Shown here: positions 49,756 to 62,575 of the stretch, in pieces
Layout: every line of letters starts with the position of its first letter
Position numbering within the stretch: position 1 is the first letter of the stretch
From: Cyclina sinensis
Lineage: Eukaryota > Mollusca > Bivalvia > Venerida > Veneridae
Reading direction: 5' to 3'
Length of the DNA stretch: 64,000 nucleotides
Assembly (NCBI GenBank): GCA_012932295.1
Contig: JAAONU010000011.1
Location: 45,076,352 to 45,140,351, forward strand
Notes under the pieces: generated by a model
Seen by the model: only the letters and a program-made list of their open reading frames with translations
What the model was told of the DNA's origin: nothing
Database searches by the model: none
Made by a program: the position numbers and the translations under genes

Positions 49756-51900
49756 AAAGTAATGTGGTAACAGTCTCCAACAGGCGACTTCTTCCTCATA
49801 CAAATCAAATATGACATTGTCTTCCAAACACTTACAACATAATCAAAGTACACATGCAGAGAGAAGTGAGAAACTCATGAAAACTTTTTCTTTTAGAAGG
49901 GTTTTAATGTTCTTTGCAATATATTTCAAAAGCAAAAAAAAACCAATATTTTGCTGGATTTTGAACTTGATTTACAATGTAAGATTTATTTGATCTAGTA
50001 CCATCTGGGCCATGTGCACACTACTTGGCCAAATAATCAATCCTAGGCCCAACTGGCAAGCACTAGGCCAACCAACAGCATTTTGAACTATGTTATGCAA
50101 CTGAAATCATAATCAAAATTTACAAATTTAGATCTGCATATGAAGAATAAAATGTACCTTAGTTATGACATATCCTATTTGTTATTACATAATATAAGGA
50201 GAAATTTGCTTCAATATTCAAAATGAATAATACTGAACATTTAAGTGAAATAAATGCTTTAAAAGATTGAAGAAATGGTGTGTTTCAGAATACTGCAAAT
50301 GTTTTTCAATCATTCGTAACTGTAAAATTGTATCAATGAGGAAATATCATGATTTATGACAAGAAGCTATAAGTCAGGTATGTAATTAACATTTTAAATA
50401 TTATATATTCCATTTGCAGGTTAATGTACTGTTTTATTGTTGGGCAATTTGCATATTTAAGTAAAGATTTAAATGTGAATTTTATATTGTAAATTGCTGT
50501 TGTTTTTTTATGAGTGTTCATTAATGTATAATTGACATTTTCATAAAACTTAAGATTTGACAAGTAATCAATCAACTTCTAGAAGGTGACTCGTAATTTC
50601 TTCTGGTTAAACTTTACCTTTCATATGTCGAGATTTGTGCGACAACACTGTAAATGCAGCTTTTATCATAATAAACTTAAATGCTTCTGCTGTCTAACCT
50701 TAAAAACTCTGAATCTCATTTGGAGCAAAAAACTGTGGCTGGTTCAAAAACAAGGGTTTTATCTGCCTTACCATATTAATTGTGTACAACGTTACAATAT
50801 TTTTGCGCTTTCTCAGTTCTCGTTTTTTTTTTCCGTTACTTATACAGCTTGAATTTTTTATGATTTATACAGCCTTGAAGGCTGAAACTGTTAACAGTTA
50901 CATTGTATTCAATTTATATAAACGAGTAATTGAAGGGTAAAGCTAATTTTTTGACGAGGTCTATTTTTGGGGTAATTAATTTATAATATAGGATCTAAAT
51001 GTTTCATCCCACTTGTAGCATGTACTTTGAAGCAAGCTGAATACAAAAATATTCATTCCTGTAGAAGTAGAGGTAGATGCGAGTAATGAAAGGAAACTAA
51101 ATAGTCTGAACACAGTTTAACCAAATCACTTAAAACCTCTATGACATCTTATTATTGTACACTCCTTGCCGTTATAGAAATCTTTTGTTAGTGACAAATA
51201 TCTTTGATCTGAACTGGTTAAATGTTACAGTTCTTAAACAGTGCCATGCATGTTTGCTGGGGAGGCCATGTAGATTTATATATAATAATTATGATACGCT
51301 GCATTACAACTTGGATACATAAAGAACAATTATAACAAAACCATCCACTTTAACATTTATTATTTAGGTGAAATTCCTTTGTTACACAACCCTGAATAGC
51401 TTTCCTTCAACATTTCATGACACAACAATGTACTTAATTTACCAGTCCTTTTCTCTTTACAACAATTAAGAATTTTTCTCTCCAGAGAATTGTTGGTAAA
51501 TCAACTTGAAATTGTGTTTCCATTTTTACTCCTTTTTTTTTGAAAGCATTCATCCATGGAGATAACAAATCACCTTTCCTTGAAAATTCAAACCTGAAAA
51601 TATGGCTTCCGGCATTAGGTAATAGGGTTGGGTAAATAAATAATGATTAATTTTAATTAAACAAAAATTATGCTCTTGTTTTAAAGGGTATCATTCCTAC
51701 ACATTTAGTAAGTGAAAAATTAAAGACGAGACCAAGGGTCATTGTTGTAGAACTGAAACATAAATTGGATATTTTCAATAGTTCTCTTATTAATAAACTG
51801 TATTTTCACTATTCAGTTGCTCTCAGAAAATATGAGATGTGAAATAAATGTAAGAAATTAATACCTCCGAGTGTATGAGGTGGGAAAGGTCAACAATTTC

Positions 51901-51999
51901 TGTTTAGTTAGGTACTGTACCCCTGTTTAGTTAGCTACTATACCACTGTTTAGTTAGGTACTGTACCACTGTTTAGTTAGGTACTGTACCACTGTTAAC
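51901..51999. repeat. 23-bp tandem array, four units
   Basis: TGTTTAGTTAGGTACTGTAC followed by CAC repeats at 51901, 51924, 51947 and 51970, with a partial fifth unit. The second unit has a few substitutions and the others are nearly identical. Confidence 0.9.
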
Positions 52000-54081
52000 G
52001 GAAACAAGACTACTAACACAAATATTAACACTAATTCTAAGATCCTGTATATATATACTGAGAAATGGTCTGGTAAAGGATTTATGTATGGGGAGGAACT
52101 TCAAGCCATTTTTAACTATCAGATGCATAATTCATCATTTCATTTTGAAAGTATTATATTAAAATATTAAAGTGTACGTGTTCAAGACTTAAGAACGAAG
52201 AATTACTTTGAGATTAACCTATATATATATATATAATATTTTGACAATTGTTCCTTAAATTAATATTTTTAGGAGTAAATCTCAATTACTAAAAATAAAT
52301 GAAAACTTTTTAGATATGTCTTAAGTAATAAATCCATATTCCATACTGACCAGTTCTGTAAGAAATCTGGTTGTACGAAATGTTTATATTCAATCAAATA
52401 ATTATTGTAATAAAAGCAGGTCCATTCAGTATTTGACATTCACTATTCCAGTGGAAAGCATGCATGTGTTTGTGTGTCTGTCTGCTTGTGTTAACTGATT
52501 ACATGTTTTGAATGTATAGTATTGATTTTTGGTGGAAATGAACAGAGAATAAACTTTAATTTTTGTATGTTAAAATACAAATGTGAAATGGGTTTGTCTT
52601 CTTTTATTTATGATACTTACCTCCTGGTACCAATTACTAGTAAATGCTCCCAGTTGATACAGAATTTTCTACAGTCTGACCCTAAAAGATCAATTTTTTG
52701 TCTTGATATAACACCCTCAGCCACTATTTTTTTAGTAAGCAAGCAGTTTATAAACCAGTCATCCTGCCTGAAATTAGTACTAAAAGCTGATCACCCAAAA
52801 GGAAACTGTCAACTTTCTCACTTTGGTTAAGTCCACTGTTTGGCTTAAACCAATGACCCTTATCAGTGACAGGATACAGTTGTTTATCAATCTGCAGTCC
52901 TTAAAAGTTGACTGTAGGGGCAGCACATGGTATGACATTAGATACTTATATGGATCACAAGCCTACAATTTCAATGACTCATAATGACATAATCAAGCCC
53001 AAACTATGCCATTGCAGTAAGTCTAAACTGACAAATTATTTAGCTTCCTGTTTCGTGTGTTTAGTAAATAGATACCTGCCTTTTTTCTTTGACTAAAACC
53101 ATCATTACAGAATCTTGACTGAAATAATTTTCACACCTGCACTGAAGTTTCAAAACTGGCCTGTCTCCCTTCAACTCTGAAATTATTCAAAAATAGAGAA
53201 CCAGTGAGTCCATTATCTGGGACTGATTTAATTTTGAAGCACTACCTCAATGTGTTTGTATACATGTACTTAGCAGCATTTAATTATAAACTTACAGTTA
53301 CTTTTGCTTATAATTAGAACAACACATTCAACTTCATTTAATGCATAATGCTGTGTGCACTGATCACTATCTGAAACAATGATACAATCCAATGATCACA
53401 TATTCTCCTTTTTTTCTATTCTGACAAAAAACATTACAACTGGAAATTGCTTAGAGCAAAATGTATGTGGGAGTTATTCAATACAAATACTGTATTGGAA
53501 TACTAATCTACTGGTGGTGTGTAAATAATTTCTAAACCTATCAAAATGCCAAGGTTATAATATCCAAAAAAAGCGCAAGTATTCTTTCATATTCAACCAT
53601 TGAACAAGTAAACATTCTACCTTTCACCCATTAGAGTTTTATCAAAGACCTAAAATACCAATGACTGGCTACTTGTGCAAACCTGACAAAATCTTATGGC
53701 ACCTATGTAAGACCTGTGACAAAGTCTAGTTCGTATTTTATCTTAAATATCTCCAAACATATTCATAACTGGTGAAAGGCAATTATATCACGCAATACAG
53801 CATGAATTTTTCGAAAAAAATGGTTCCTTCTTTATCAAAATTGGTCCAGAAATGAAAAAAAATTATGCAAAGATGGAAAGCCCGTCTGATAATGAACAGA
53901 TGAATGTATATTTTGTCGAAGTACTTGCTTCCTGACTAATTTCACACCAGAATTGCTACAAAACTGCCAAACTGAGCAGAGTAAAACATTATACTTGATT
54001 ACATGAAAGCGGTTATGATCTTCTCTTTGGACAAATATTGACCTACTCATTCCGACGTCACATTAAGTTTTTTAATCTCTA

Positions 54082-54099
54082 ATCTGTTATATAACAGAT
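54082..54099. repeat. Perfect 18-bp palindrome
   Basis: ATCTGTTATATAACAGAT is perfectly self-complementary. No direct repeats or partner copies were noticed, and it may be chance. Confidence 0.6.
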
Positions 54100-56528
54100 C
54101 TTTGGTTTTATTCAACTAAACTGAAAAAAAAATACTGTAACACTTAACACATGAAATCATAGAACATAAAAGGGTTTCTTATACCTCCGTGCTATTTTAA
54201 CTGTTGAAAAACACCCAGGTATGCTTTGAAAAAAATGGAACCGTCGTAATTATACAAATGGCGTTTTCACATTAAAGGGAAATAACTCTGCACCACCTAA
54301 GAAACGTTCCGAAAACTGGCGACAAGGGAATCTCTACGGAGATCTACGAATCAAAACAATACAATTCAACAAGTTTTATATTGAGTCGACAAGAAAATGA
54401 ACAATACAACATAAGCTCTGAAGAGCTTTTGAACCGACTTTTTGAATCGCCCCAAATCCCGTGCACAATAATGATTAAGTTTTATTGAGCTTCTTTTCAC
54501 CAGAACAATTAAACTTATAACCTGGATACATTTTAGTACTGTTTGAAAATTATTTTACATCTGACTAACCAGATGAAACATGGTTATGTCAGTGAAAAAT
54601 AATCAAGTAAGGGAACCATGGCACATTGTTAATTGAAATATCGCCAAACTTCCTGAGTTCAAGATAAAAATTTACCAAAGCTTTTAACAGTTCCATACTT
54701 ATAAAATTAGCTCTCCTGCATAAATGATGAAATCTTACTTATTTTCATCGAGAACTGTCCGTGATATTATGCGGAACTTTGTGCGCCAGATCTTATTCTT
54801 TGTTCCGGTCTAGCATAAATGGCCGGAAAAATCTAGTAAGCTATGCAAGACGTATGGAAATTATTAAGTTCATTTAAAACATAGTCCGAAAAAAGCTAAA
54901 AAAATGGTTTTGCACGTCTAAATATCCTATCCGTAGGAGTATTTACAATTGATGCTGGCATTCAAAATGACAAATGCTTATAGAAGAATTCAGCAAAATA
55001 AGGGTTTGAGAGGTATTTCAAGCTACAGAAAGCGTCCTTTTTTCAAGAACATTCCCAGTTCATTTTTGTGCAAAATGTATAAAACCAGTGGACGATATCT
55101 CTATTAAACGTTATTTGTACGTTTTCACTAGGTCACAAATCCGTCTCTAAGAATTCGTCAAAAAAAAGTATATGATATCAGATGTCAGGGGAGTACAGGT
55201 GTAATTAATGTGACAAGAATATGACATATAGTATTTAAAGTCAGTATTTAATTAGTATGAAATTAACCCATTTTGCAAGTTTTATCAGTATTCAATCTCT
55301 GTTCTACTTTTAAGAACACATCTTTGTGAATATTTCTGAAATATTAACACAACTGGTAAAAAAACAACAACAAAAAAACACATTTCTGAATGCGTCCAAT
55401 AGCAAATACAAGTCTGACTTGGAGGGTTGCTTCCAATGTACAATCTAGTTGCCAGTATTACTCCGTATGAAAAGGGAATAAATAAATTAATTAATTAAAC
55501 GTTCATTTTGGAGCAAAGAAAGTGAAGGTGTGACATGTTCACTAAGACATGTTGAAAGAGCAATAAAAAAGTTATCTAATTGTATATCAATGAAAAACAC
55601 ATAACTTATATTCAAAGTTATTTCTGAGAAACATTTATGTCTCCCAGCTAAACATATATGCAATTTAATACACCATATGTGTTATGTAGACATGAAGGCA
55701 CAGCACTGCATGCATGAAAGTAGACCTATGTTAGCATTTCTACGAAAAAGTGTTTTGAATACGGTTTTCAATTCTGTATACCGCAATACATTTACTTCTT
55801 TCTTATCCAGTAATATTCCTTACTTTTTTTTAAAAAGTCTAAACTCTGATTTCACAATGTATTGATTTGTTTTTACACAGAAAGACACGAGAAAAAATTG
55901 CAAATACAGAAAAGTGCTGTAAAGTAATCTTGTTTCAAAGTATACATTATTTATACATACATTCTGAAGTTTGATATTTCTGTTTTGTATATCAAGAGCA
56001 ATGGTTTCTGTGCTTTGATTTTTTTCTTGAACATTTTATTTATTCTGTATGTCTAAAAAATCCACACGACAAAAATGCAAGTTTGAAGTATTGGAGGGTA
56101 GAAGAACAGTCAATAACTAGCGTATTTTGGTTCGTTGGCTCAGTCAAACTTTCAAATTTCAGTAAATGAATAAAGAAAGTAACATTTTTACCCGTTTATG
56201 TTTGCTCGAATGCGGATATAGCAAGCATTTTATTACCGGCGTCTGTTACAGAAAGGCTCAAAGCACGCGAGTATCAACCTCACAGGCATGGTTGTTCTGG
56301 AGCATTAGACCAACGAAACCCCACCCCACAAAAGGCCATCTGGAGCTGAGAGTATCAGGTACTATATAAAATATTAAATTAAATAATATAATAAACACGG
56401 TAAGTTCTGTGCTTTGACTAAATACACATATGTAATAAGTGTGTGTATGTTGTTGTCGCATATGTCAAAACTAATATTGATAAAAGTACACTGCACACAT
56501 ATATAGACTAATTACAAGTGAAAACTTG

Positions 56529-56575
<47 letters not shown>

Positions 56576-56596
56576 ATAGATAAATAAATAAATAAA
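56529..56596. repeat. (TAAA)n microsatellite
   Basis: Seventeen TAAA units with one TAGA interruption at 56577..56580. The minus-strand open frame reading LFIYLFIY repeats is a by-product. Confidence 0.95.
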
Positions 56597-57397
56597 ATAT
56601 ACAAAACTGGGTTGCTATGGTATTGCAAAAGTTTCGTGCATTTCAAAACTGATGTCTGAAAATGATCCAGAAATAAAGTGATTCTGATTCTACTGTACAA
56701 TAGACCGCAAAATGCTATAATGACACTTAGCAGTTAGGTTTGAGTTAGCTGGTCACTGCAATAGAGGCCATTCGCAGAAACAACAATTAATTGACTACAC
56801 CTCGAACAGTTTTGGCCAACCTTTATGTTCCCGTCTCAACTGTTTGAGGTATGAAGGAATTTTATTGACAAGTCTCGAGTTCTTCAAGGGCCTAGAGTCG
56901 TCACTAGACACACAAATAACCGCGAAACAGTTTTAAAGTAATTAAACATTTAAACTTAATCGCGACCAACCGGCTTGCAGACGTAATTTAAGTTGAAATG
57001 TGACGAATTGAGGATAAATCCCGTGTGACATGTGGACCACCTTCAGTTCCACTTAGGTTAATCAGACGTGATCCGGAATATATCCATATATAGGGGAAAA
57101 GTCCCATTCCGTTTAACTTGTCTATCCCAGGTCTGTCTATACAAGTGAATGAAAGTTGGCGCAGGAGCAAAATGTCCAAATAAGGAAAAAACAAGCCCTT
57201 CTGCCCAGCCAGACTACTTGCTGGCTGCCTGTTATTGTTTCTGGTCGTAGGTGGAATAGATGGGGTTCTGTTTTATGTCTGACTTTTGTAGACATACAAA
57301 AGACATTTGTGAATGATGACTATGAAACTTTCTCATTCCAGATCCATTCACTAGTTTATTCAATATGAAAAAGTCCTTTAAAAATAAGACAACTCTC

Positions 57398-57950
57398 TAT
57401 AAGCGTTATGAGAGCTGAAAAGTCTGTAGGATTGCAACAAATCTTTGAATGCCTTATGATAACTGAAAAGCCTGTGGAAATGCGCGATTCATTGAATGCC
57501 TTGTGATACCTGAAAAGCCTGTAGAAATGCGACAATTCATTGAATGCCTTATGATACCTGAAAAGCCTGTGGAAATGCGCGATTCATTGAATGCCTTATG
57601 ATACCTGAAAAGCCTGTAGAAATACGCGATTCATTGAATGCCTTATGATACCTGAAAAGCCTGTGGAAATGCGCGATTCATTGAATGCCTTATGATACCT
57701 GAAAAGCCTGTGGAAATGCGCGATTCATTGAATGCCTTATGATACCTGAAAAGCCTGTAGAAATGCGACAATTCTTTGAATGCCTTATGACAACTGAAAA
57801 GCCTGTAGAAATGCGACAATTCTTTGAATGCTTTATGACAACTGAAAAGCCTGTAGAAATGCGACAATTCTTTGAATGCTTTATGACAACTGAAAAGTCT
57901 GTAGAAATGCAGCGACATTTTGAATGCCTTTTGTCAGTAAAAATCTTTTT
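57398..57950. repeat. 47/48-bp minisatellite, about 11.5 units
   Basis: TGAATGCC(T)T starts at 57446, 57493, 57541, 57588, 57635, 57682, 57729, 57777, 57825, 57873 and 57921, with a diverged partial unit before the first. Two subtypes alternate: a 47-bp form with GCGCGATTCAT and a 48-bp form with GCGACAATTCTT. The 48-bp units cluster at the distal end, where the length divisible by three keeps a 16-residue repeat frame open on both strands. No start, signal or splice context supports a protein, so these frames are treated as artefacts. Confidence 0.92.
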
Positions 57951-58959
57951 TTTTTAACACGAAACATTTTCAACATCATTTTGAGCTGGCGTAACGGTAG
58001 ACATTACATGCAAGAATAATGTGACCAATCGTTTGTCTAAGAATAACAACAAATTGATGCCACCCACTTTTATTATAAACACACCAGAAAAACGTTTAAA
58101 TGTCAAAACTTATTTCAACCTTTCGTCATATTTGTTCAGCTGTATACCTAAAAGTTTAACCAAATTCACAATTGTCAGGAAAACAGCGCGGAACTCTTAA
58201 TTTATGACTTACTGTAATTTTTTTAACAAATTAGTCAGCAGACTTGCTTTTTTGTTAATTATGATTTCAAGTAAAGCTAAGAATAGGAACTATTTTATCG
58301 ACCTAGTTTTATCATTCTTCCAAGAAATGTTACCCGTCGGCGACGTTCCATTATTTATTCAGAAGTGTACAAAATATATATCTTCTTTTTATTAAAAAAA
58401 AATTAGTTAGTAAGACTGAAATTCGGAAACTGTGAGTACAGACACTTCTACTGAATAATTAAAGATTTCTGTGACAAACGAAATTTCTCTTAAAAATCAG
58501 CCATTACTCATGGGCAAAGAAACCAGATTCCTTAAGGCTTGACGTATAAGTTACTTGACATTTTGCAATTTTGTAAATATTGTTACACTGAACACGCGAA
58601 CATTCAAAGGTATCCGAATGATACAAATGCACTCTTCATAGAGTAATAAATGGACTGAAATCATATCGTCTGATTTAATGGTTGTCCGATTTAATTCTAT
58701 TTATCTAATAATTTCATGCAAAGGATTCTTTGAGTAAGGTATCATCCGTTTGGTTAATTTTACAGATTAAAAAAAACCCAAACTTTGCGACTCCGTTTTA
58801 CTCTATTCAGTGCTTTTAGATAAAAAAAACTCCGATTTTATTGACATATTTTTTAATAAATAATGGTTATTTGCATAATTTCACATACGAGTGTCTAGTG
58901 CATTTTATGTTATAATTTTTTTTTTTTTTTTTTTTGATATTTCATTTCTGAAATAATCC

Positions 58960-59300
58960 ATGTTCAGTGTTATTTCTACGGAACAGAAATTTCCCGTGCT
59001 CCGCACTACCATTCCTATGAAATTTTCCGCGTTTAGTCTTATCGTTCTGAGTAACTTCACTTAGATTTCTTTTATAAAAAATCTCCATTCCTTGTACACG
59101 TCATTAGCGCAGTAACGATGTGCACTCCGTCATGCCTCATTTCAAGGCTTCCATGTCATTTTCTCATTTTTCCAGCGCGTACCTTACATTCGTGGAAGCC
59201 AAAAAATCAACAGATGCTTTCTTAGACGTGTAGTCGACAATCTTCAGAATGTTAATGATGTCGTGCCTGGAACCTGATTAGCGGCACGAGTACTTTGACT
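58960..59300. promoter_or_regulatory. CpG-richer candidate regulatory block
   Basis: CpGs and few homopolymers mark this stretch against AT-rich flanks (for example TTTCCCGTGCTCCGCACTAC, CCAGCGCGTACC, TTAGCGGCACGAG). It lies directly upstream of the 144-codon open frame at 59295. It could be a promoter, an enhancer of the neighbouring Meis gene, or an old exon. No core promoter element stands out. Confidence 0.3.
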
Positions 59301-59729
59301 TTGAACGATTTTGCACGTGTGTTGAACAGAAAAACACCAACCAAATACTCAAAATATGAATTAAGTTGTTTACAGATATGTACCTTTATTAGTGACTTGG
59401 AAACTGAATCACTCATTGGTAAAATCATCTTTCTTGAAATAACGATAGTCTTGGATATTTTAGCTATATTTTATATATTTTACAGGCTTTTTGCTGTTAC
59501 AAGTAAAGACAAGTGTCAAACGGTCACAAAGAAAAAATTGAAACAAATTTTACGACATGTCATGTATTGTTGTTGGAATTGTTTTATAAAAGTGCATTTT
59601 CTGTTACACAAGTTATTCTGTGTAATGATCTCCGAGTTCAAGACAATGCGTCCAAGAATGCAGTTTTCTGAGAACGAATGCTTAAGTTTTATGAAAGAGA
59701 GTTCGAACTCGCTTTGCATCATCGCCTAA
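59295..59729 (+). CDS. Unrecognised 144-codon open frame, possibly not a gene
   Basis: This is the longest open frame in the window. The predicted protein has one strongly hydrophobic segment at about residues 44..67 (IIFLEITIVLDILAIFYIFY core), then a Lys-rich stretch and a Cys-rich second half (nine Cys in total, including CCWNC). I recognise no domain or family. It starts just inside a CpG-richer block and ends in TAA with no clear poly(A) context. In DNA of this composition a frame this long is unusual but not excluded by chance. It could be a single-pass small membrane protein, a fragment of one, or random. Confidence 0.15.
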   Translation: MTLNDFARVLNRKTPTKYSKYELSCLQICTFISDLETESLIGKIIFLEITIVLDILAIFYIFYRLFAVTSKDKCQTVTKKKLKQILRHVMYCCWNCFIKVHFLLHKLFCVMISEFKTMRPRMQFSENECLSFMKESSNSLCIIA

Positions 59730-61234
59730 TGAAAGCCACATGCAGCATAAATTATTGTCTCAGCTTTGCTGCTTTACAAATGAGCAATGGATAATGTCTG
59801 GTTTGAAATTTATATGTAAAATACGACAGAGAAACATTTACGTACCGTCATGTGATATAAAAAATATCTAAAAATTCGTCAGTTTCATTATAGCATATAT
59901 ATAGTAGGTTTTAAAGTGTTGAAAAAGACTCAAGGTCTACACGTAAAGCAAAATTCAATTTTGGAGGTCTAAATCATTTGCAAAACCAAATGATAATGAA
60001 GTTAAAACTCTTTTTCAACAAAAGGAAAAGTACCACCAATGTTTTTAAATACGATTCCATTACAACAATTGTGGCAATTTAGAGAGATAAATCTATGTAA
60101 TCTGAATAGAAAAATTTAGAAGGCATGCTTAGAATTTCTCAGAATGACAGTGAAGTTTATTAAAGACATCACTATATTAAAAATCTACAAATTGTCTCAT
60201 TTGCATAATAAATGGTTAGCGAGCATAAATCTACCGCACACGAGGCATGACGACGCCCTTGACACGAAGATCCGGGTCATTATATATGCAAATGAGGGCA
60301 AAAAGAGCATTGCAAGGAGGTTGTAATGATGGGGTAAGGACTACTTTTCTACGGATGACACTAATCACCGGGGTAATGGAATGCTGAGCTTGCCAGAACA
60401 ATCATGCCAGTTTTTTGTGTTATATGGCTTCCAACAAAAACATTTAATTCATTTGCAAAGAAACTTGCATGCCAAATCGAAGGTTTTTAAAAACAAGGGC
60501 GTACCTTCGTAAAACAAAGGTTTAGCTGGAAGAGCAAAAGGTACCAGGCAGTGAGAACAAAGTTTTAGCACTGGTCTCTTTATTCTTTGCACTCTGATTA
60601 TGTTTTTAGTTCTGAACGGTCTAGAATCATTAGCAAGTTAACCTGAAGTGCAGTGCAGAATCATTTCTTTTTCAATGGTGGAAAAGTCTGGTACGAAATT
60701 AACAAGCACATAGAGAAAACAAAACAAAATAAAGGCTTAGAGAATTTTGTACCACAAACACTTCTTGTTTACATGTTCTTAGTTTGTTTGTTTGTTTGTT
60801 TGTTTTGTTTTTTTTGGTGGGTTGGGTGCGGGGGTCCAAAATTTGACAGAAACTTTCCCAAATGTAGTATTTGCCGTTTCTTTCATTACCAGACTGAAAA
60901 GATTGTTGTCTGTACCTGATGCAAAAACGAAATGGTGTTAGACCATCCTCAGGACATAAACACGACAACTTCATCAGTACAGTAACAAGCTTCATAACTG
61001 TTTTAGTGACAAAATTCAATTGACAACAAGTAAATTTTAAGAAAATTTATTCTCCCGCCGGAAGATAAGTTGCATCGGTAAGATGCAGTCAGGAGAGAAA
61101 GAGCTTCATAGATCAGCAAATTAATTGAACAGGAACATTCACAAATGTGAAAAAAAACATACAAAATATGTTTGGTTTTGTCCATGTACATAAGACAAAC
61201 ATATTACTCAAGTCACTTTGAAGGAATTAAAGAA

Positions 61235-61827
61235 TATGTACTTTACTGATCATGCTGACTACATGGCAGTCCTTGTGATACTTTAAGTTTTCCCAGTGTA
61301 GACAAGCATACAAAGTTTATGTACTTTACTGATCATGCTGACTATATGGCAGTCCTTGTGATACTTTAAGTTTTCCCAGTGCTGTAGACAAGCATACAAA
61401 GTTTATGTACTTTACTGATCATGCTGACTATATGGCAGTCCTTGTGATACTTTAAGTTTTCCCAGTGCTGTAGACAAGCATACAAAGTTTATGTACTTTA
61501 CTGATCATGCTGACTATATGGCAGTCCTTGTGATACTTTAAGTTTTCCCAGTGTAGACAAGCATACAAAGTTTATGTACTTTACTGATCATGCTGACTAT
61601 ATGGCAGTCCTTGTGATACTTTAAGTTCTCCCAGTGCTGTAGACAAGCATACAAAGTTTATGTACTTTACTGATCATGCTGACTATATGGCAGTCCTTGT
61701 GATACTTTAAGTTCTCCCAGTGCTGTAGACAAGCATACAAAGTTTATGTACTTTACTGATCATGCTGACTACATGGCAGTCCTTGTGATACTTTAAGTTT
61801 TCCAAGTGTAGACAAGCATACAAAATT
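61235..61827. repeat. 83/86-bp tandem array, seven units
   Basis: Units begin TATGTACTTTACTGATCATG at about 61235, 61318, 61404, 61490, 61573, 61659 and 61745. Lengths alternate between 83 and 86 bp because of a three-base indel (CAGTGTAGAC against CAGTGCTGTAGAC). Units are otherwise almost identical, indicating recent homogenisation. The array runs straight into the dispersed element at 61828. Confidence 0.93.
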
Positions 61828-62262
61828 TCATTCAACTGAAAATGCACTACAGAATAAAGACTGTAGATGGACCTACATTTGTAGAATATCAAGGGGCTAT
61901 AACTCAGCTGGTACTGGTAATTGACATGCATCTTTCCCCTATTATCATTTACAATCCAACTAAGTTACAACTGAATCTATCAAACCACTATGGATATACG
62001 GCTCCGGACGAACTGCTTGTATTTGTAAAACAAAGGGCTCGTCTACAAGTTTGTAAATTATGACGGCAATTAAACGCATCTTTCCCTCATCTTTCTCTTA
62101 AATCCAACAAAGTTACAATTAAGTCCATGCACTTATTTTTTTATGGAGTTATGGCTCCAGACGGCCAACCCGAGACAGACGAACGCAGGAAAGACTGACA
62201 GACGGAAGGAAGGACGGACAACACCAAAACAAATTCCGTCGTCATTCGGCAGGAGATAATAA
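61828..62262 (+). mobile_element. Non-autonomous dispersed element adjoining the array
   Basis: Two related stretches occur within it: TTACAACTGAATC..TATGGATATACGGCTCCGGACG, and TTACAATTAAGTC..TATGGAGTTATGGCTCCAGACG. They are followed by a GACAGACG/GGAAGGACGGAC tract and an ending ATTCGGCAGGAGATAATAAT. This closing pattern is familiar from bivalve dispersed repeats. With the array at 61235 it resembles non-autonomous elements that carry internal minisatellites (for example the oyster pearl type), which is an inference. No transposase is present. Confidence 0.55.
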
Positions 62263-62433
62263 TGGTGTACTTGAAAGCGACAGGTGGCAGTCTTGTTCGG
62301 GAAAAGAAAGAATGTTGTGAAAACTTTAACTTGGCAGATTTTAAGATTAGTTAAAAGAAAGATTTTGAGTAAACAGAAACCTGTTCGCTTGTAATACACT
62401 TTAAAGAAATGGTCGCAGATGCCATTCTATTTA

Positions 62434-62575
62434 TTTGAGTTTATTTATCGTCAGTACCTGTTCCCCATCCCACTCCAAAGGCAATCCTGGTTCTTTAACA
62501 TGCCCTGTGTGTAGCGCCGGAGCATGGAACCTCCGTTTAAGTGTCATCTGAATGACAGGAGCGGCTGTTCGAACT
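62434..62575 (+). repeat. Dispersed repeat family B, copy 2
   Basis: It shares with the copies at 37692 and 63244 the start TTTGAGTTTATTTATC..CAGTACC and the later CTGTGTGTAGCGCCGGAGCA then TGGAACCTCCG. It is diverged and non-coding. Confidence 0.6.

Larger units (their letters stand above)
47354..56500. other. Intergenic DNA downstream of Meis, proximal part
   Basis: AT-rich sequence without recognisable coding exons. It contains MITE copy 2 (49542), a 23-bp array (51901), a (TA)n near 52219 and a perfect 18-bp palindrome at 54082. Open frames such as 52522..52830 (102 codons) and 50586..50852 (88 codons) have no recognisable domain and compositions expected by chance. A CpG-richer stretch at 56162..56357 is flanked by AG and a CAG|GTACTA, so a non-coding exon is conceivable. 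Elsewhere I see nothing. Confidence 0.7.
56600..61230. other. Intergenic DNA around the 47/48-bp array
   Basis: Outside the listed items, this stretch is AT-rich and lacks recognised genes. A poly(T) run of about 18 lies at 58917..58935, and a (GTTT)n tract with a G-rich end lies at 60782..60835. The segment 56700..57360 has ordinary composition with some CpGs and no clear feature. 59740..60780 shows nothing definite. Confidence 0.7.

Noticed and set aside
52522..52830. 102-codon open frame
   Set aside because: No recognisable motif, no promoter or poly(A) context; length is compatible with chance in a window this size.
56512..56700. Minus-strand frame with LFIYLFIY repeats
   Set aside because: It is a translation of the (TAAA)n microsatellite.
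57643..57957. 16-residue repeat proteins on both strands (EKPVEMRQFFEC units and their reverse)
   Set aside because: They are produced by the 48-bp units of the minisatellite. The 47-bp units break the frame, and there is no gene context.
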